From contig JBANAY010000001.1 in the NCBI GenBank assembly GCA_037952775.1, positions 372,001 through 436,000 on the forward strand: a stretch of 64,000 nucleotides of DNA, given 5' to 3'. Below the pieces are notes generated by a model, which saw only the letters and a list, made by a program, of their open reading frames with translations, was not told where the DNA came from and made no database searches. Positions 32,501 to 44,600 of this stretch are shown here, in pieces. Made by a program: the position numbers and the translations under genes. Position 1 is the stretch's first letter. Each line of letters opens with the position of its first letter. The stretch is from Clonostachys chloroleuca (taxonomy: Eukaryota; Ascomycota; Sordariomycetes; Hypocreales; Bionectriaceae).

Positions 32501-34986
32501 AGAAATTGGTGGGGCTTGGAGTTGTTATCAGGGGGACAAAGATAAGAGAAACAGGGAACAATTGAATTAAGAAAGTATTGACGCCGATCGAACAGACACG
32601 CGCCTTGTGAATGTCACCCTCCCAAATTATGAATTTGACGCGTGTTTTCACATGTAAACATTGTATTCTAATAATAAATATATGGAAAGGTAAAACGCTG
32701 ATAACAGATAATCCTGTGATTGGCTGATCATACCTTATGTAAGCTACCGGTGTCAGCGAGTTCAGCTTGTACCGCTACCCTATACTACGATGGGCACCTC
32801 GATCAGATATTCCACTGAGGGAGTTGAGTGGAATGGAGAGCCACGGCGGGTGAATGGAGCAATTGAATCGGCCTAATCTTGAGCCGTATTACGCTGAGGA
32901 AGAAAAGTTCCTAGTCATGAAAAATTGCCGATTGTCATCCCTGTACGCTAAACACGGTATTTCGTATTTCGTTCAAACGTGTCTAGAAGTGTTGTTCTCG
33001 CACATTAACACAAACAATGCTGGAATTCCGCACTACATACTCAATTGATGCGCCCCACTACCTAACAATACCCGAGGCAATGCGGAATTCTGGGCCTTGC
33101 CGCACAGACGCGTGTTGTGCGTTGCATTGAGGGACCCTTTTCCTCTACCACTGGGGACGTGCAGGAGAGCACAAAATCATTGGGAACTTTCAAAGCTTGC
33201 GTAGCGCGTCTGATCCTTGCACACGTTGCAGTGCATTCGTCAATAAACGTGTGCCGCGGGCCTGCAGGATGCAGACATGGCTCTAACTATAATTGTTGAG
33301 AGTGCCTCCAGTTGCGTAAACAACGGTTTCTCAGAGATATAGGCAGGGATCTTGATAATCCTGGAGATGTAAGGCTACAGCCTCCAGCTTCGTGTCGACA
33401 ACGGTTGCTGATACGCGGAATACTAAATTGCTAGTATGTTTCACCAGACAAAGCTAAACTGTATACATGGTAGCTTACGCAACGTGAGTTTTTCTGAAAA
33501 TCATCCGTTGTTATTGAGATTAGGTCGTTCACTTATGCAGTCCAAAGTGGAACAGACAGATGCCTCGCCGCCTGCGCATAAGAGCTGGCCCTCACAACGA
33601 AAATGTTTCTCTGTTCCAATTGGGCGAGTAGGTGACGCAGAAAACGGTCTGAGGCCTTTTGCTTCCGGTATGACTGTGCTGCATGCCGCCTATGCAGGCC
33701 TGCAGGAGCTGAACACGTTGTCGTGTTTCGCGATACAGGGCTGTGCGATTATACAAGCGTCTGTGCCCGGTTTGCGTTCTCCGCTGCTCACGAGAATTAC
33801 CTCAGCAATGAGGTGAGCTAGTGGGACTGGGCAATTAGCATTGAGCCTTGGCGATCAATCACATATTGGTTTAGCGTGCTCAGAGACGACTCCTCTTGGC
33901 TGAAGTATTTGGCCCACGAATATCATAGTCAGGCTACCAGGCTTGATAATGTCGGTTGTGAGCCGGTGAAAACGGGTGAAACAGTGATCATCATTTGGCT
34001 TGACAGTTCAGCCGCAAAATGCCAAGTAAGAGTCCCCACCTGGCCTCGTGCTGATTGGCAGTAGACCTGCGGTGGACTTTCGGTAGACGCGGATCACGAA
34101 GTTCCAGAGCATTTTAAGAATTACCAACCGTCTTGAGTTACGTATCTTTCCTGGGGTAACTGAAAACTTGTTATCATTTAGGAGCGTCGGCTTTTATGGT
34201 GCTCATGTTCTCGGATGTATATTCCTCCATTTCTTCTTGTTCTTGTGCCCAGACTTCTCATCCTAAGAACAGGGTTCACGGAAGACTTCCCGGGAGTTGG
34301 CCAGGCAGGGGGATCTGACAGGGAATAATAACCTCCACCGCACGGATGCGACGGTAAATTCACCAGGGTGTTCCTTTTGTTCTCTCGTGCCTGCGACCCG
34401 TGGCCCATTGCGACTCAGAGTATTGCATTAGTTCCGCATAGAGCAAGGCATTCTTATGTGTACGAAGTGACAATTATGTGCCCAACGTAGAAGGACGTTC
34501 CTTAAATGAGCGCGAGAGATGCAAAAGGGAGAACGGGGCGCAGGTCGTGTCCTCAATTGGGCAGTTGTTGCGGATGCTCAAACATGGCTTTCCGCCACGT
34601 TTCTATTAACCACCAGCCATTTTAGTAACTATGAACGCGCGATGGATACGATGGCAGGTTGCAAAATAGTAGACACAAGCGCGTGGCTGCGGATGTTTCA
34701 AGGGTCAACTGCCGGCTTGCTGAGTAGATGCATGACGTTGCAGTGAGGTAGGCTATATGTTGAGTAACGATCCCTCTCGTAAAATGTATGCGTGGTCTGG
34801 ACCATTCTCTCGCTTATATATTAAATATACAGCACCGGTGGTAGTCGGTGATCCGGAAAGGAACTGATAGCATCATCAGCTAAGGTAGCCACACCTTTAC
34901 CCCCTGTCTATCTACTGGCCGCATACAATACGTTGAGACTCGCAACTTGATGAACGAAAGAGAGACGTAACGGGTACAGAGACAAG
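32501..34986. other. 2.5-kb gene-poor region
   Basis: No reading frame here has recognisable domains, and the ORFs (longest 126 codons at 33436) look random. A TATATA element at 34815-34820 lies about 170 bp before the regulator's ATG and is a plausible core promoter. A GAATTCCGCA inverted pair (33023-33032 and 33081-33090) is present but too short to call an element. Confidence 0.5.
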
Positions 34987-36991
34987 ATGTTTGGCACACT
35001 GAGCATTCAGTCCAAAGAGCCTGTGACTTTTGTTGAAAATTCTGACCTGGCTTCGGTTCTCAGCCGCAATCGCCAAGAACGCCCGCATGTGTCCTGCCAC
35101 CTCTGCCGAGCTCGAAAGGTATGGATCTACCGATACTGCATCCGAGGATGAATGCACACTATGGAAATGATTAGTCGACTAATTGCTCGTAGACTAGGTG
35201 CAGCGGAGAGCCAACGGGCTGCGACAAGTGTGTGGCCATTGGCGCTGAATGCCAGTACCCAAGCCGACCCTCTCGTCGAAAGAAACGATCTCGATCAGCA
35301 TTCCAATCTTCCCAGCAGGATGCAACTTTCGTCGACGGCGCTAACCAGGAGCCAATTAATGAAAATACGTACTCAAACCCCAATAGCGGCTCCATTGGTG
35401 GCACAGCGGCTACTGATATGATAGACGGTGTTATGCATGATCATCAAGCACCCTCAGGCACTACTGCGGAAGACTCAATACTGTCATCGACGAGCTTATT
35501 TGACTTTGACGACGAAGTCGACGGAGATGCACAACATCTCGAGCATTGGCTATCCTCGGGAACTAATGCAGAGGCGGAGGCGGGAGCTCCTGGCGCCTCG
35601 GCACGCTCAGCTATGCTGGATGCGTGGCCAGATCTCGGTGCTCTCTCCTCTGGGACATTTGGGGGACCCAGTCGGCACTGGGATCCCCTCACCGATGACC
35701 AACTGCCGGTGGGCAATTACCAGAGACAACTAAGTGGTAAGTGCCGTCCATGAAAGCATATATCTCCTCTCACTGCCATTCCACCTAACAACACCTTGAT
35801 TCATACATTATAGAACCTGAAGGCGATACCAACGAAGTAGCTAGTGGAGCCCCAAATGATGTTCCATCAATGGCTATGGAATCTGTACTGGCATCTCTGA
35901 GTGCCGCTCTGGCATCCCCTAGACCTCGTCCGTCTGGAGGCTCCAGCAGCCGGAGTGAAAGCCTTGATCAGCATAGGAATGGGCTCGAGAACCCCAATTC
36001 ATCAGCATCTTACCGACCACCAAGGGACCTGAGGAAGAATCCTTGGCCGCCATCGTCGTCGTCGTCCTCTCTTTCTAGGGCCAACAGCAACAGCCATGGT
36101 TCGATGCCAGTTTCTGCCTCCGATATCCAGCGTAGATCGATAGCCCAGACTTTGAGCAACGCCAATCGCCATAGAACATCGGGCCCTCAATCTTCCGTGT
36201 CAGCATCAGCCGCATCCTCAGTGTCCGCAGGGGGCGGCACTGCAGGCAGTGTTGGTAAAGCGACCTCTAGTCAAGTACAAGCTCAACAGAGGGAAAGTTG
36301 CCGCTGTGCAAAGTACTCAGCTGCTTTGTTGGAGCTGCTGGAGGAACTGGGCGCCAATATGGGTCTCACACGGAATCCTGCATCAATGGGGGTTCTGCTC
36401 GGGCTGCTGCGCAGTGCACTGGCGAGATGCAAAGAGGCATTGGAAAAAGAGCCATGCAGGGCGTGTAAGGGAAGTAGTCAGACTGAAAGGCTTATTCTGC
36501 TCACCCTGTTGCTACAGTTTATGGGTACCATGTATGAGCGTGTAGTTGAGAGCTGTGTGACAATGATCGATGACATGGTCAATGAGAATCACGAAGATCC
36601 AGCTCCTCAGTATCTGGTTGGCTCGACTCCGTCTCCTAGATCAACCAGTAATCAACCACTCGGCGGGGTAATGGACGACACGGACTATGCACAAGGGCAA
36701 AGGAGGGATGCTGTGCAAGGGTTGGCCCGCGCACCAGGTGATGCAATGGAGGACTTGTGGTTCTCAACTTACCATATTCAGAGTAGCTGCGAGCGTCTGC
36801 ATGTTTTAACCACACTGGTAACGGTCCAGATTACGGAACTCTCATACCTTTTGGGTAATCCCAAACTACGTGCGGGTGGCAGACAAAATCAACTGGCGAT
36901 TTTGGCTTCCATTGAGAGAGTCACTACCTACTCCCGACGTATGTTGCGAGAGAGCATTGATAGAGCCATTGCCAGCAAGGAACAGCACTGA
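34987..36991 (+). CDS. AflR-like Zn(II)2Cys6 transcription factor
   Basis: Exons 34987-35118, 35193-35736 and 35814-36991 (introns of 74 and 77 nt) give 617 aa. The first intron splits the zinc cluster exactly after CRARK; joined, the motif is C-x2-C-x6-C-x6-C-x2-C-x6-C at residues about 37-64, followed by a basic RRKKRSR stretch. A long Ser/Gly/Ala-rich low-complexity middle follows. The C-terminal part has the AflR-type regulatory domain: CRCAKYSAALLELLEELG, then a helix ending CKEALEKEPCRAC and LILLTLLLQF. AflR-family proteins are pathway-specific activators of polyketide clusters. It lies between the NRPS side and the PKS side of the locus and is the best candidate for the cluster's regulator. 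Confidence 0.95.
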
Positions 36992-37085
36992 TACCACAAA
37001 TAGATCATGATAGTGAGGATGAAATTAACAGTCATTTCGCATATTTACTCATTGTTATCCCGCGTATCGACTATCTGACTGACGA

Positions 37086-37959
37086 TTACAGATGCGCCAT
37101 GCGACCAATGGCCCACTCCATTGCTCGGACGGCAGCCTTGACATCTGCCGGGGCCTTTGGGGGCTCGTGACCACCAGAATGCTCCAGTACCTTAAAGGAA
37201 CCCTTCTCGCAAAGGCCAAGAGCAGCCTTGGACATACTCCGCATGAATGGAGCGTCTCTTTTTCCTGTCATGTGCACAGTCGGGATTCGTATCTTTTCCT
37301 TGTTTAGACTAGGAGGCATCAACCTTGGCGCTTGAAGGAGATTCTGATCACCCTGATAAATTGAAATATCATAATCGGGAAGCATCGACTTGTGCTTTTG
37401 GGCCGGAATCACGGTTTGTTCGAGAAGCTCCGAGAATAATCTCTGTTCCTCTGATGCTGCACCACTGTTGTCCAGAGGGCATATGCGATCTATCAGGTTG
37501 TCACAAAAGGTAGCGTCGGCAGAGCATGGAATGACAGATGAAAAGCAGAGGGCGAACTTGAACGGCAAGCGCTTGTTGGTCTGCTGATGGAGGAAGGAGA
37601 TGGTGAGAGCGGCACCCTGACTGAACCCCAGAACTCCGTCAAACGGCCCCATTTCGTCGATCACTTCTTCTAGGTGTTCTATAGCTGCTTGCATGTTCTG
37701 GGGATCATAGGCTCGTGTGTGAGAATAAAATGGACCGTCATGATAAGCGGCAATTCCTGAGATCAACTGGTAAGGGTTTGTTCTAGACTCTGAAGGACAT
37801 GTTGGTCTTTTTCACTGTACCTGGCCCTCGTTCACACGGCTCTGGCCCATCGACGAAAACAAATTCGTAGCTTGGGTCAGAGGCCCGGATAAAAGGCTGC
37901 AATTGGTATTTGCAGATGCTCCCATTGCTGCCAACGCCATGTAAGCATAGAATTCTCAT
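37086..37959 (-). CDS. FSH1/LovG-type serine hydrolase (candidate trans-acting thioesterase)
   Basis: Exons 37821-37959 and 37086-37756 (intron 37757-37820) give 269 aa. This acceptor was chosen because it restores the GP-GIAAYHDGPFY joint typical of the family; two other acceptors lead to stops. The opening MRILCLHGVGSNG is the FSH1 N-terminus, GFSQGAA is the nucleophile elbow, and SGGHEPP carries the catalytic His. LovG, the enzyme that frees the lovastatin nonaketide from its HR-PKS, belongs to this family. It diverges from the HR-PKS gene across 735 bp, so a role in releasing or proofreading the PKS chain is a strong inference. The PKS itself has no thioesterase domain. Confidence 0.93.
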
Positions 37960-38694
37960 GATGGCAAAACCTTAAGCCTAATTGTATAAGGCGATGTTTG
38001 CAATGGAGTTATCTGGTACGGCTGGCTCTTTGCTCTAAGATGTAGAATAATTTGCTGAAAGCAACCACTGGTATCAGTATAGGCTGTTCGGTAAACTCGG
38101 GTCTAGATCCAAATCTGGCACTAAATTCACTCAATTGTACCAGTATCCTTTCAATGACAATGTTGGAATATTGCCCAATCATGAGATGATGTTGATATCT
38201 GGGAACTTCCTCTTCGGGATATTGTCTTTTTGGTCGCACGACTGTGGCACGGCCCTGTTCCATATAGTCTGACTCCGGGCTATTCCTGTCCAGCAAGATC
38301 TGAATCCAGCTTACCATGTGAGGAATAGGATGAGCCGGATGCCGTTGCTGTCTAAACTGCCCCACATAGATCTCGGTGTTTCTGCTTTCGGCTGTTTCCA
38401 GGGTGTGTGGTTATCCTAACGTCGACATAGAACGTACTTGCGGCTCAGGCCGGCGATCACGTAGAGAGGATCCTGACTCATAGCCAATCAGGTCGGAATA
38501 TAACCGCTATTCACCGGACGAAGGGTAGATTTTCAAAGAAATACCAACTTTGAAGTGTGAGTGACTTTATCGAGTGAGGAGGATTTATATTGACACTAGT
38601 CCCACGTTCAGCTGATCTATGACGGAGATTTCAACATCAAAACGCTTGTTTGAACTATAGTGTCCTGGTTCAGTCTCACTTATCCTTTATCAAG
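37960..38694. promoter_or_regulatory. divergent promoter between hydrolase and HR-PKS
   Basis: 735-bp spacer shared by the hydrolase (minus) and PKS (plus). It contains a CCAAT box at about 38484 immediately followed by CGG-N7-CCG at 38494-38506, a plausible zinc-cluster site. It also holds the doubtful ORF at 38009-38365. Confidence 0.6.
38009..38365 (-). CDS. doubtful hypothetical ORF, 118 codons
   Basis: An open frame inside the hydrolase/PKS divergent promoter, ending 50 bp upstream of the hydrolase start. I recognise no domain and the first codon in the frame is not a clear start. It may be chance, a remnant of an older gene, or transcribed leader. Listed only because it is longer than most random ORFs here. 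Confidence 0.15.
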   Translation of the reverse strand: MGQFRQQRHPAHPIPHMVSWIQILLDRNSPESDYMEQGRATVVRPKRQYPEEEVPRYQHHLMIGQYSNIVIERILVQLSEFSARFGSRPEFTEQPILIPVVAFSKLFYILEQRASRTR

Positions 38695-41600
38695 ATGGTT
38701 AGATTGGATAAGGAAGAGCCTATTGCTATTATCGGAACAGCATGTAGGCTTCCTGGGGACTCGAACTCTGTTGACAGTCTTTGGGACATGATCAGTAATT
38801 CCAGGACAGGACATGGAAAAATTCCGTCCGATCGATGGGATGCGGATAAGTGGTATCATCCAGACCCTGATAGAAAGGGAGGAGTAAGTCCATACAGCTA
38901 GAATGTGGTCTTTAACATGGAATTTGCTGCTGACAGACCTTTCTTTCAAAGATCCTACCCAAGCATGGATACTTTATCAAACAAGATGTCTCTCACTTTG
39001 ATGCGCCCTTCTTTTCAACAACGGCAAAGGAAGCTGCCGCCATGGATCCAATGAAGCGCCTCCTACTCGAAGTGAGCTATGAAAGCATAGAGAATGGTAC
39101 GTGACAAGATCTATCTATGCGTATTGGATTTGTAATTTTTTTCTGATTTCTGCTCTCCTGTGTAGCTGGCATTCCCGTGGAAAGTCTTTACAATAGCCAG
39201 ACAGGATGCTACGTAGGATGCATGACAAACGACTACGAAATGTTATCACTTCACGATATTTACGACATCGGACACTCTGCCGCGTCTGCCACAAGCGAAG
39301 CTATGATAGCAAACAGAGTGTCTTGGTTCTTTGGCCTCAAAGGCCCCAGCTTAACCCTTGATACTGCATGCTCTTCCAGCCTCTATGCATTGCACTTAGC
39401 ATGCCAATCACTAAAGCTAGGTGAAACTAATATGGTATATCTCATCCACCTCTTTACAATATTTGGCGACTGCTAAACATACGCCCCAATGATGGGTTTA
39501 TAGTCTCTTGTTGCAGGAGTCAATCTGATGCTGTTCCCCAACACTATGCATCAGCTCTCGGCGATGCACATGCTCAGCCCCGAAGGTATCTCTCATACAT
39601 TCGACGATCGTGCAAATGGCTATGGCCGAGGTGAAGGTATTGCGTGCATAATTGTGAAGCGTTTGTCGGATGCTCTGCGAGATGGGGACACCATTCGGGC
39701 TGTGATCCGAGGGACTGGTGCCAACGCAGACGGCAAGACACCAAGTATTACCCAGCCAAGCAGTACCGCACAGGCAGAGCTTATTCAGGCGACCTACGCA
39801 AGAGCAGGTCTGAACATGACTGAGACACAGTATTTCGAGTGCCATGGAACAGGAACACCAGTAGGAGTGAGTTGAGACAATAAGAAAAGGACTTGGCAGG
39901 GAAAACTGAAACTGATTTTGTTCATAGGATCCAATTGAACTAGAGGCGATAGCCTCAACACTTGGGGCTAGTAGAGGCGCTGCCGGTATGGGACCTCTTT
40001 ACATCGGCAGTGTGAAACCAAGCGTTGGCCACACCGAGGGCTGCTCTGGCTTAGCTGGAATCTTGAAAGCTCTCGCTTGCCTCGAAAATGGCATGCTAGT
40101 CCCGACATATGGCGTGGAGTCTCTTAACCCAAAACTGCGACTTGACGACTGGAACCTGGCCCTCCCGCCGAAAGTGATGAAGTGGCCGACCCAGGGCCAG
40201 CGCCGTATCAGCGTCAACTCATTCGGCTTTGGTGGCGCTAATGCGCACGCCATTCTCGACGATGCATATAATTTCTTGAACAGTAGAGGCCTGGTTGGCA
40301 ATCATAATACGATACCGCTTGACGAAGAGGCTGGCTCTGAGTCTGGAATCAGTACTGGACCAGACACTCCTCCCTCAGAAAGCGACATATTTGCCAAGAG
40401 ACTGTTTGTCTTGAGCTCCAAAGACCAATCTGGTGTCAAAAGGCTTGAAGAAGCCTACTCTACCGCTCTCTCAAGCTCCAGGGTTGACAAGAACGACTAC
40501 CATTACATCGACGATCTCGTCCATACCCTGTCCAACAGAAGGTCTCACCTCGATTTTCGAGGGTTCTGCGTGGCGTCATCTATTTCTGAGCTGAACGATC
40601 AGCTGTCCAGGGGGATTTCCAAGACTAAAAGATCCCTTCGAAACCGCAGCAATTTACTTTTCGTCTTCACTGGCCAGGGCGCTCAGTGGCCAGCAATGGG
40701 TGTGGAGCTCCTGGGCAAACAAGTTTTTGAAGAGAGTGTGTTCCGCTCTCAGGAAGTCCTCCAACAGCTCGGATGCCAGTGGAATGCTATCGAGGAACTT
40801 AGGAAGACGGAAGACTCGCGGATCTTGAATCCTGAGTTTAGTCAAACACTCTGCACAGTTCTTCAGGTTGCCTTGGTTGATCTCCTTCGACACTGGAAGG
40901 CTATGCCACGGGCGACTGTTGGCCATTCCAGCGGAGAGATTGGTAAGTCTACAAATTTCTGCTGTCCCAAAAACTCTGTACATGAATAATTCTGACGCAG
41001 TGAAATTAAATAGCCGCTGCTTACGCTGCAGGATACATTAGCCACGCTGATGCTGTCAAGATTGCATACGTGAGGGGTCTTAGCTCTGCCAGTGTTACCC
41101 GCAAGGGCGCCATGTTGGCTGCTGGAATCTCACGGGAAGATGCGCAGGCATACCTTGGCCAGGTAGAACCGCAATCCGCCGTCGTCGCCTGCGTCAACAG
41201 TCCATCCAGTGTAACGCTCTCTGGTGACGTAGAGAGTATCGACAAACTTGAAAAGTTGATTTCAGGCGATGGAAAGTTTGCTCGCAAGCTCAAGGTCGAG
41301 ACAGCTTATCACTCTCCTCATATGCAATCGGTCGCTCAGAGTTACTTCGAGCAGATTGGACATATTGAGACTTTGAGGCCTAAATCTGAAGGATTTGAGA
41401 ACACTTTCATGTTTTCGTCTTTGACTGGACAACTCGTATCGCCAGAACAACTCACTGCTCAGTACTGGGTATCTAACATGTGTGCCACGGTCGAATTCTC
41501 TTCAGCCGTGTCCGGAATTTTGTCGCACAAGCAAGGAGAGAAGGGGAGGACATCTATCCAGTGGGATGCCATTGTTGAAATTGGACCACATGCCGCACTC

Positions 41601-44600
41601 AAAGGTCCTGTTCAGCAAATTATCACCGCGACCGGTGTGAAGAACGGTTCAGCCAAAGACGCACCTTACATGGCACTTGTTCTTCGTGGGGAGGACGCGA
41701 TTGAATCAAGTTTGGCAGTGGCCGGTAAACTCTGGGCAATCGGCCATCCCGTTGACTTGTCTACTGTCAATGCCCGAACTCCGGGACACGTACATAAGTC
41801 TTTGGCTAACCTTCCCACTTATCCCTGGAACCATTCTCGTAAATTCTGGCACGAATCTTACTCGACCAAGTCCAACAGGTTTCCCTCGCATCCTAGAACT
41901 GACCTGTTAGGTGTTCCGGTGGATATGCAGAACAGATTCGAACCACAGTGGAGGAACTACCTGCGTGTGTCAGAAAATCCATGGATTGAGGACCACCGAA
42001 TCACGGGCACAACGCTGTATCCTGCAGCAGGAATTCTGGTTATGGCTCTGGAAGGTGCCCTGAAGATGTCGGATAATAACAAGACCCTGAATGGTTTCCG
42101 CTTTAGAGATGTCTCGTTTGAACGCGGCTTGGTGGTCCCTTCGGATGAAGAGAATGCAGTGGAAACTCGCTTGAGTCTTCATCCTCACCCCGAAGTTGAA
42201 GGTCGATATGGCTTTGTCATCTTTTCAACCACTACTTCAACTGCTTGGACAAAACACTGCTACGGGTCCGTCGAGCTTGAGTACGGGAGATCGCTTCCTA
42301 ATGAGGTAGATGATGAGTCCACAACCACCTTGGAATGGGATGAGCAAAGATCAATCTATCAAGGGTTATTGAAAGAAACGTCGGCCGAGGATGTAGAAGT
42401 CGAAGCATTCTATGATCATCTTCAGTCAATCGGAATGGAGTATGGCCCTCTCTTCCGAAACGTGACGACACTCAAAGCGATACCTTCATCCAAGGCATCT
42501 CATGGTGCTGTTATCATCCCAGATACTTTGTCTTCCATGCCCGAGGGCTTTGAGTTTGACCATGTCATTCATCCAGCCACAATGGATGCCATCTTCCACC
42601 TCCTTCTTGCTTCCTTCAACGATGGACGGCCGGTTGACGAGGCAGCGGTTCCATACCATATTGGAGACATGTTCGTTGCCAAAGATCAGCCACAAGGGTC
42701 AGGTAAATTGTACCATGGGTATGGAAGTCTCACGTCCAAGAGCGGGGATGGGCACGAGATTGTTGGCGATCTCATTGTTTCAGACGAGGCTTGGTCCGCC
42801 CCTAAGTTGGTAGTGAAAGACTTCGCTTTGAGACAAGTTACATCAACCGGCAATGGCATCTCTGAAGACGAATTTGATCTCAAAAAGTGCGCTCAAATCA
42901 AGTGGGCAGAAAGTCCAGACTTCTTGGAACATTCGCAAGACATCGAAGCATTAGTCGCAATGGCTTCCAAGAACGAGAAAAAGATGCCCGAGCAAGTTTA
43001 CATTGTTCTCCCCAATAACGCGTCAGATTCTCTCTCAAAGCTTGCTTCCAACCTTAGCCAGAATCTCCAGATGCTTGGTGTTTCAGTGAAATCATCACTT
43101 CTACTGGATTTGAATGAGAATGAAATCGTGGGGCAACACCTAATTTCGCTGCTTGAAACCGAAACCCCATTCATCTATTCCTGGTCGGAGCCCGAATTTA
43201 ACGCATTTAAGACACTTGTTTCCAAAGTTGAGCACATGATGTGGGTAACCAAGGGCGGTCTCCTTCGGTCCTGGTCCTCGAGTGCCGACTTTGCTCCTTC
43301 TCAGGGACTACTCCGTGTCCTGAGGAACGAGTACACAATCACCACCCTACCTCACCTCGATCTCTCCTCTAGCTTTGATCTTTCCAACCGAGCCAATTCA
43401 CTTCTTATTCTGAATGTATGGGTCTCTTCTCAAGGCAAGAATGCTGAGATGGAGTATGCCGAGGACGCTGGAACGATCCACATCCCAAGAGCAGTGGATG
43501 AACCTGGATTTGATGCTGAGTTGCAGCTTTCCAATGGCAGACCTAAGCCCGTGATGACCAAACTGGGTGATGTCAGTCTCCCATTGAAGCTTGCCATATC
43601 AGCCGATGGGCAAAGCTGTGTAGGACTTGAAGATGTAGCCCTTGGGGGCTCCCTTGGTCCCCATGATGTTGAGATTCAGGTGGATTATGTTGGATTGGGA
43701 CTCGATGACGCTTCTAGCAAGAAGTTGAATGGGTGGGGCAAGGAAGCTGTAGGTACTATCCTGGCCTATGGCGAACGGGTATCATCTATCAACATTGGCC
43801 AAAGTGTTGCCGTCCTGCTACCTACAGAAGCTAGTCGGACTAGGATTCGAGTTTCGGAAGACCAGGTAGCTCCTGTGCCGTCTCATGTGTCTCCACGACA
43901 TGCCGCAACAATGCCTCTGGCTTTCGTTACAGCTCAGTATAGTCTCTTAGAAATTGCGCGTCTGAGGCGTGATGAGGCTGTACTCATCAATGTCGAGGCT
44001 GGTGACGTTACCCAAGCTGCCATACAGGTCGCGCAATTGGTTGGCGCATCCGTCTTTGTATTGGTCAAATCCAGAGCAGAGAAAGAACTCATCTCAACGG
44101 AATACGGTCTACCATCGGAGCGGATATTCGATGTTGCGTCAAATTCCTTTGTTGCCGCTATCAAGAAGGCAACCAAAAGCCGAGGCGTACAAGTCATCCT
44201 CAACCAAGGATCCACTAGGGCCACCGAAATAGCTGTCAATCTTCTTAGTGACTTTGGATACTTGGTTGACTTGGCTGGATCCTTGACTGTAACTCGGAAG
44301 TTGGCGCTCCCAGCCTCGACGCAAAGTGTTAGCCTCATTCGCATCGACATGGATTCAGTCATCGCTTCCAAGCCTGACGTGGTTAATACTTTAGTCCAAG
44401 GCACTTTCCGGGACTATTGTCGCCGTTACAGCGTCCGTCCCGTTTCCGGGGCCCAGGTCTTTTCGGTGGAAAATATCCGAGAGGCCATTCAGGCAGTCAA
44501 GAAAGATGCCTTCAGCAAGGTTGTGATATCTCTTGACAGAGAAGCATCCGTCCTCACCACTCCACCACCAGCTCCTAAGCTAGTCCTTGACGCAGATGCC

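Noticed and set aside
33023..33090. Inverted GAATTCCGCA pair as possible transposon or hairpin ends
   Set aside because: Arms of 10 bp around an EcoRI-type palindrome are expected by chance; no target duplication seen.
33304..33407. Two similar stretches (GCCTCCAG...ACAACGGTT) about 75 bp apart
   Set aside because: Similarity is too weak and short to call a repeat element.
37790..37820. 31-nt intron in the FSH1-type gene that also joins in frame
   Set aside because: Too short to be spliced; the 64-nt intron 37757-37820 restores the frame with a better family match.
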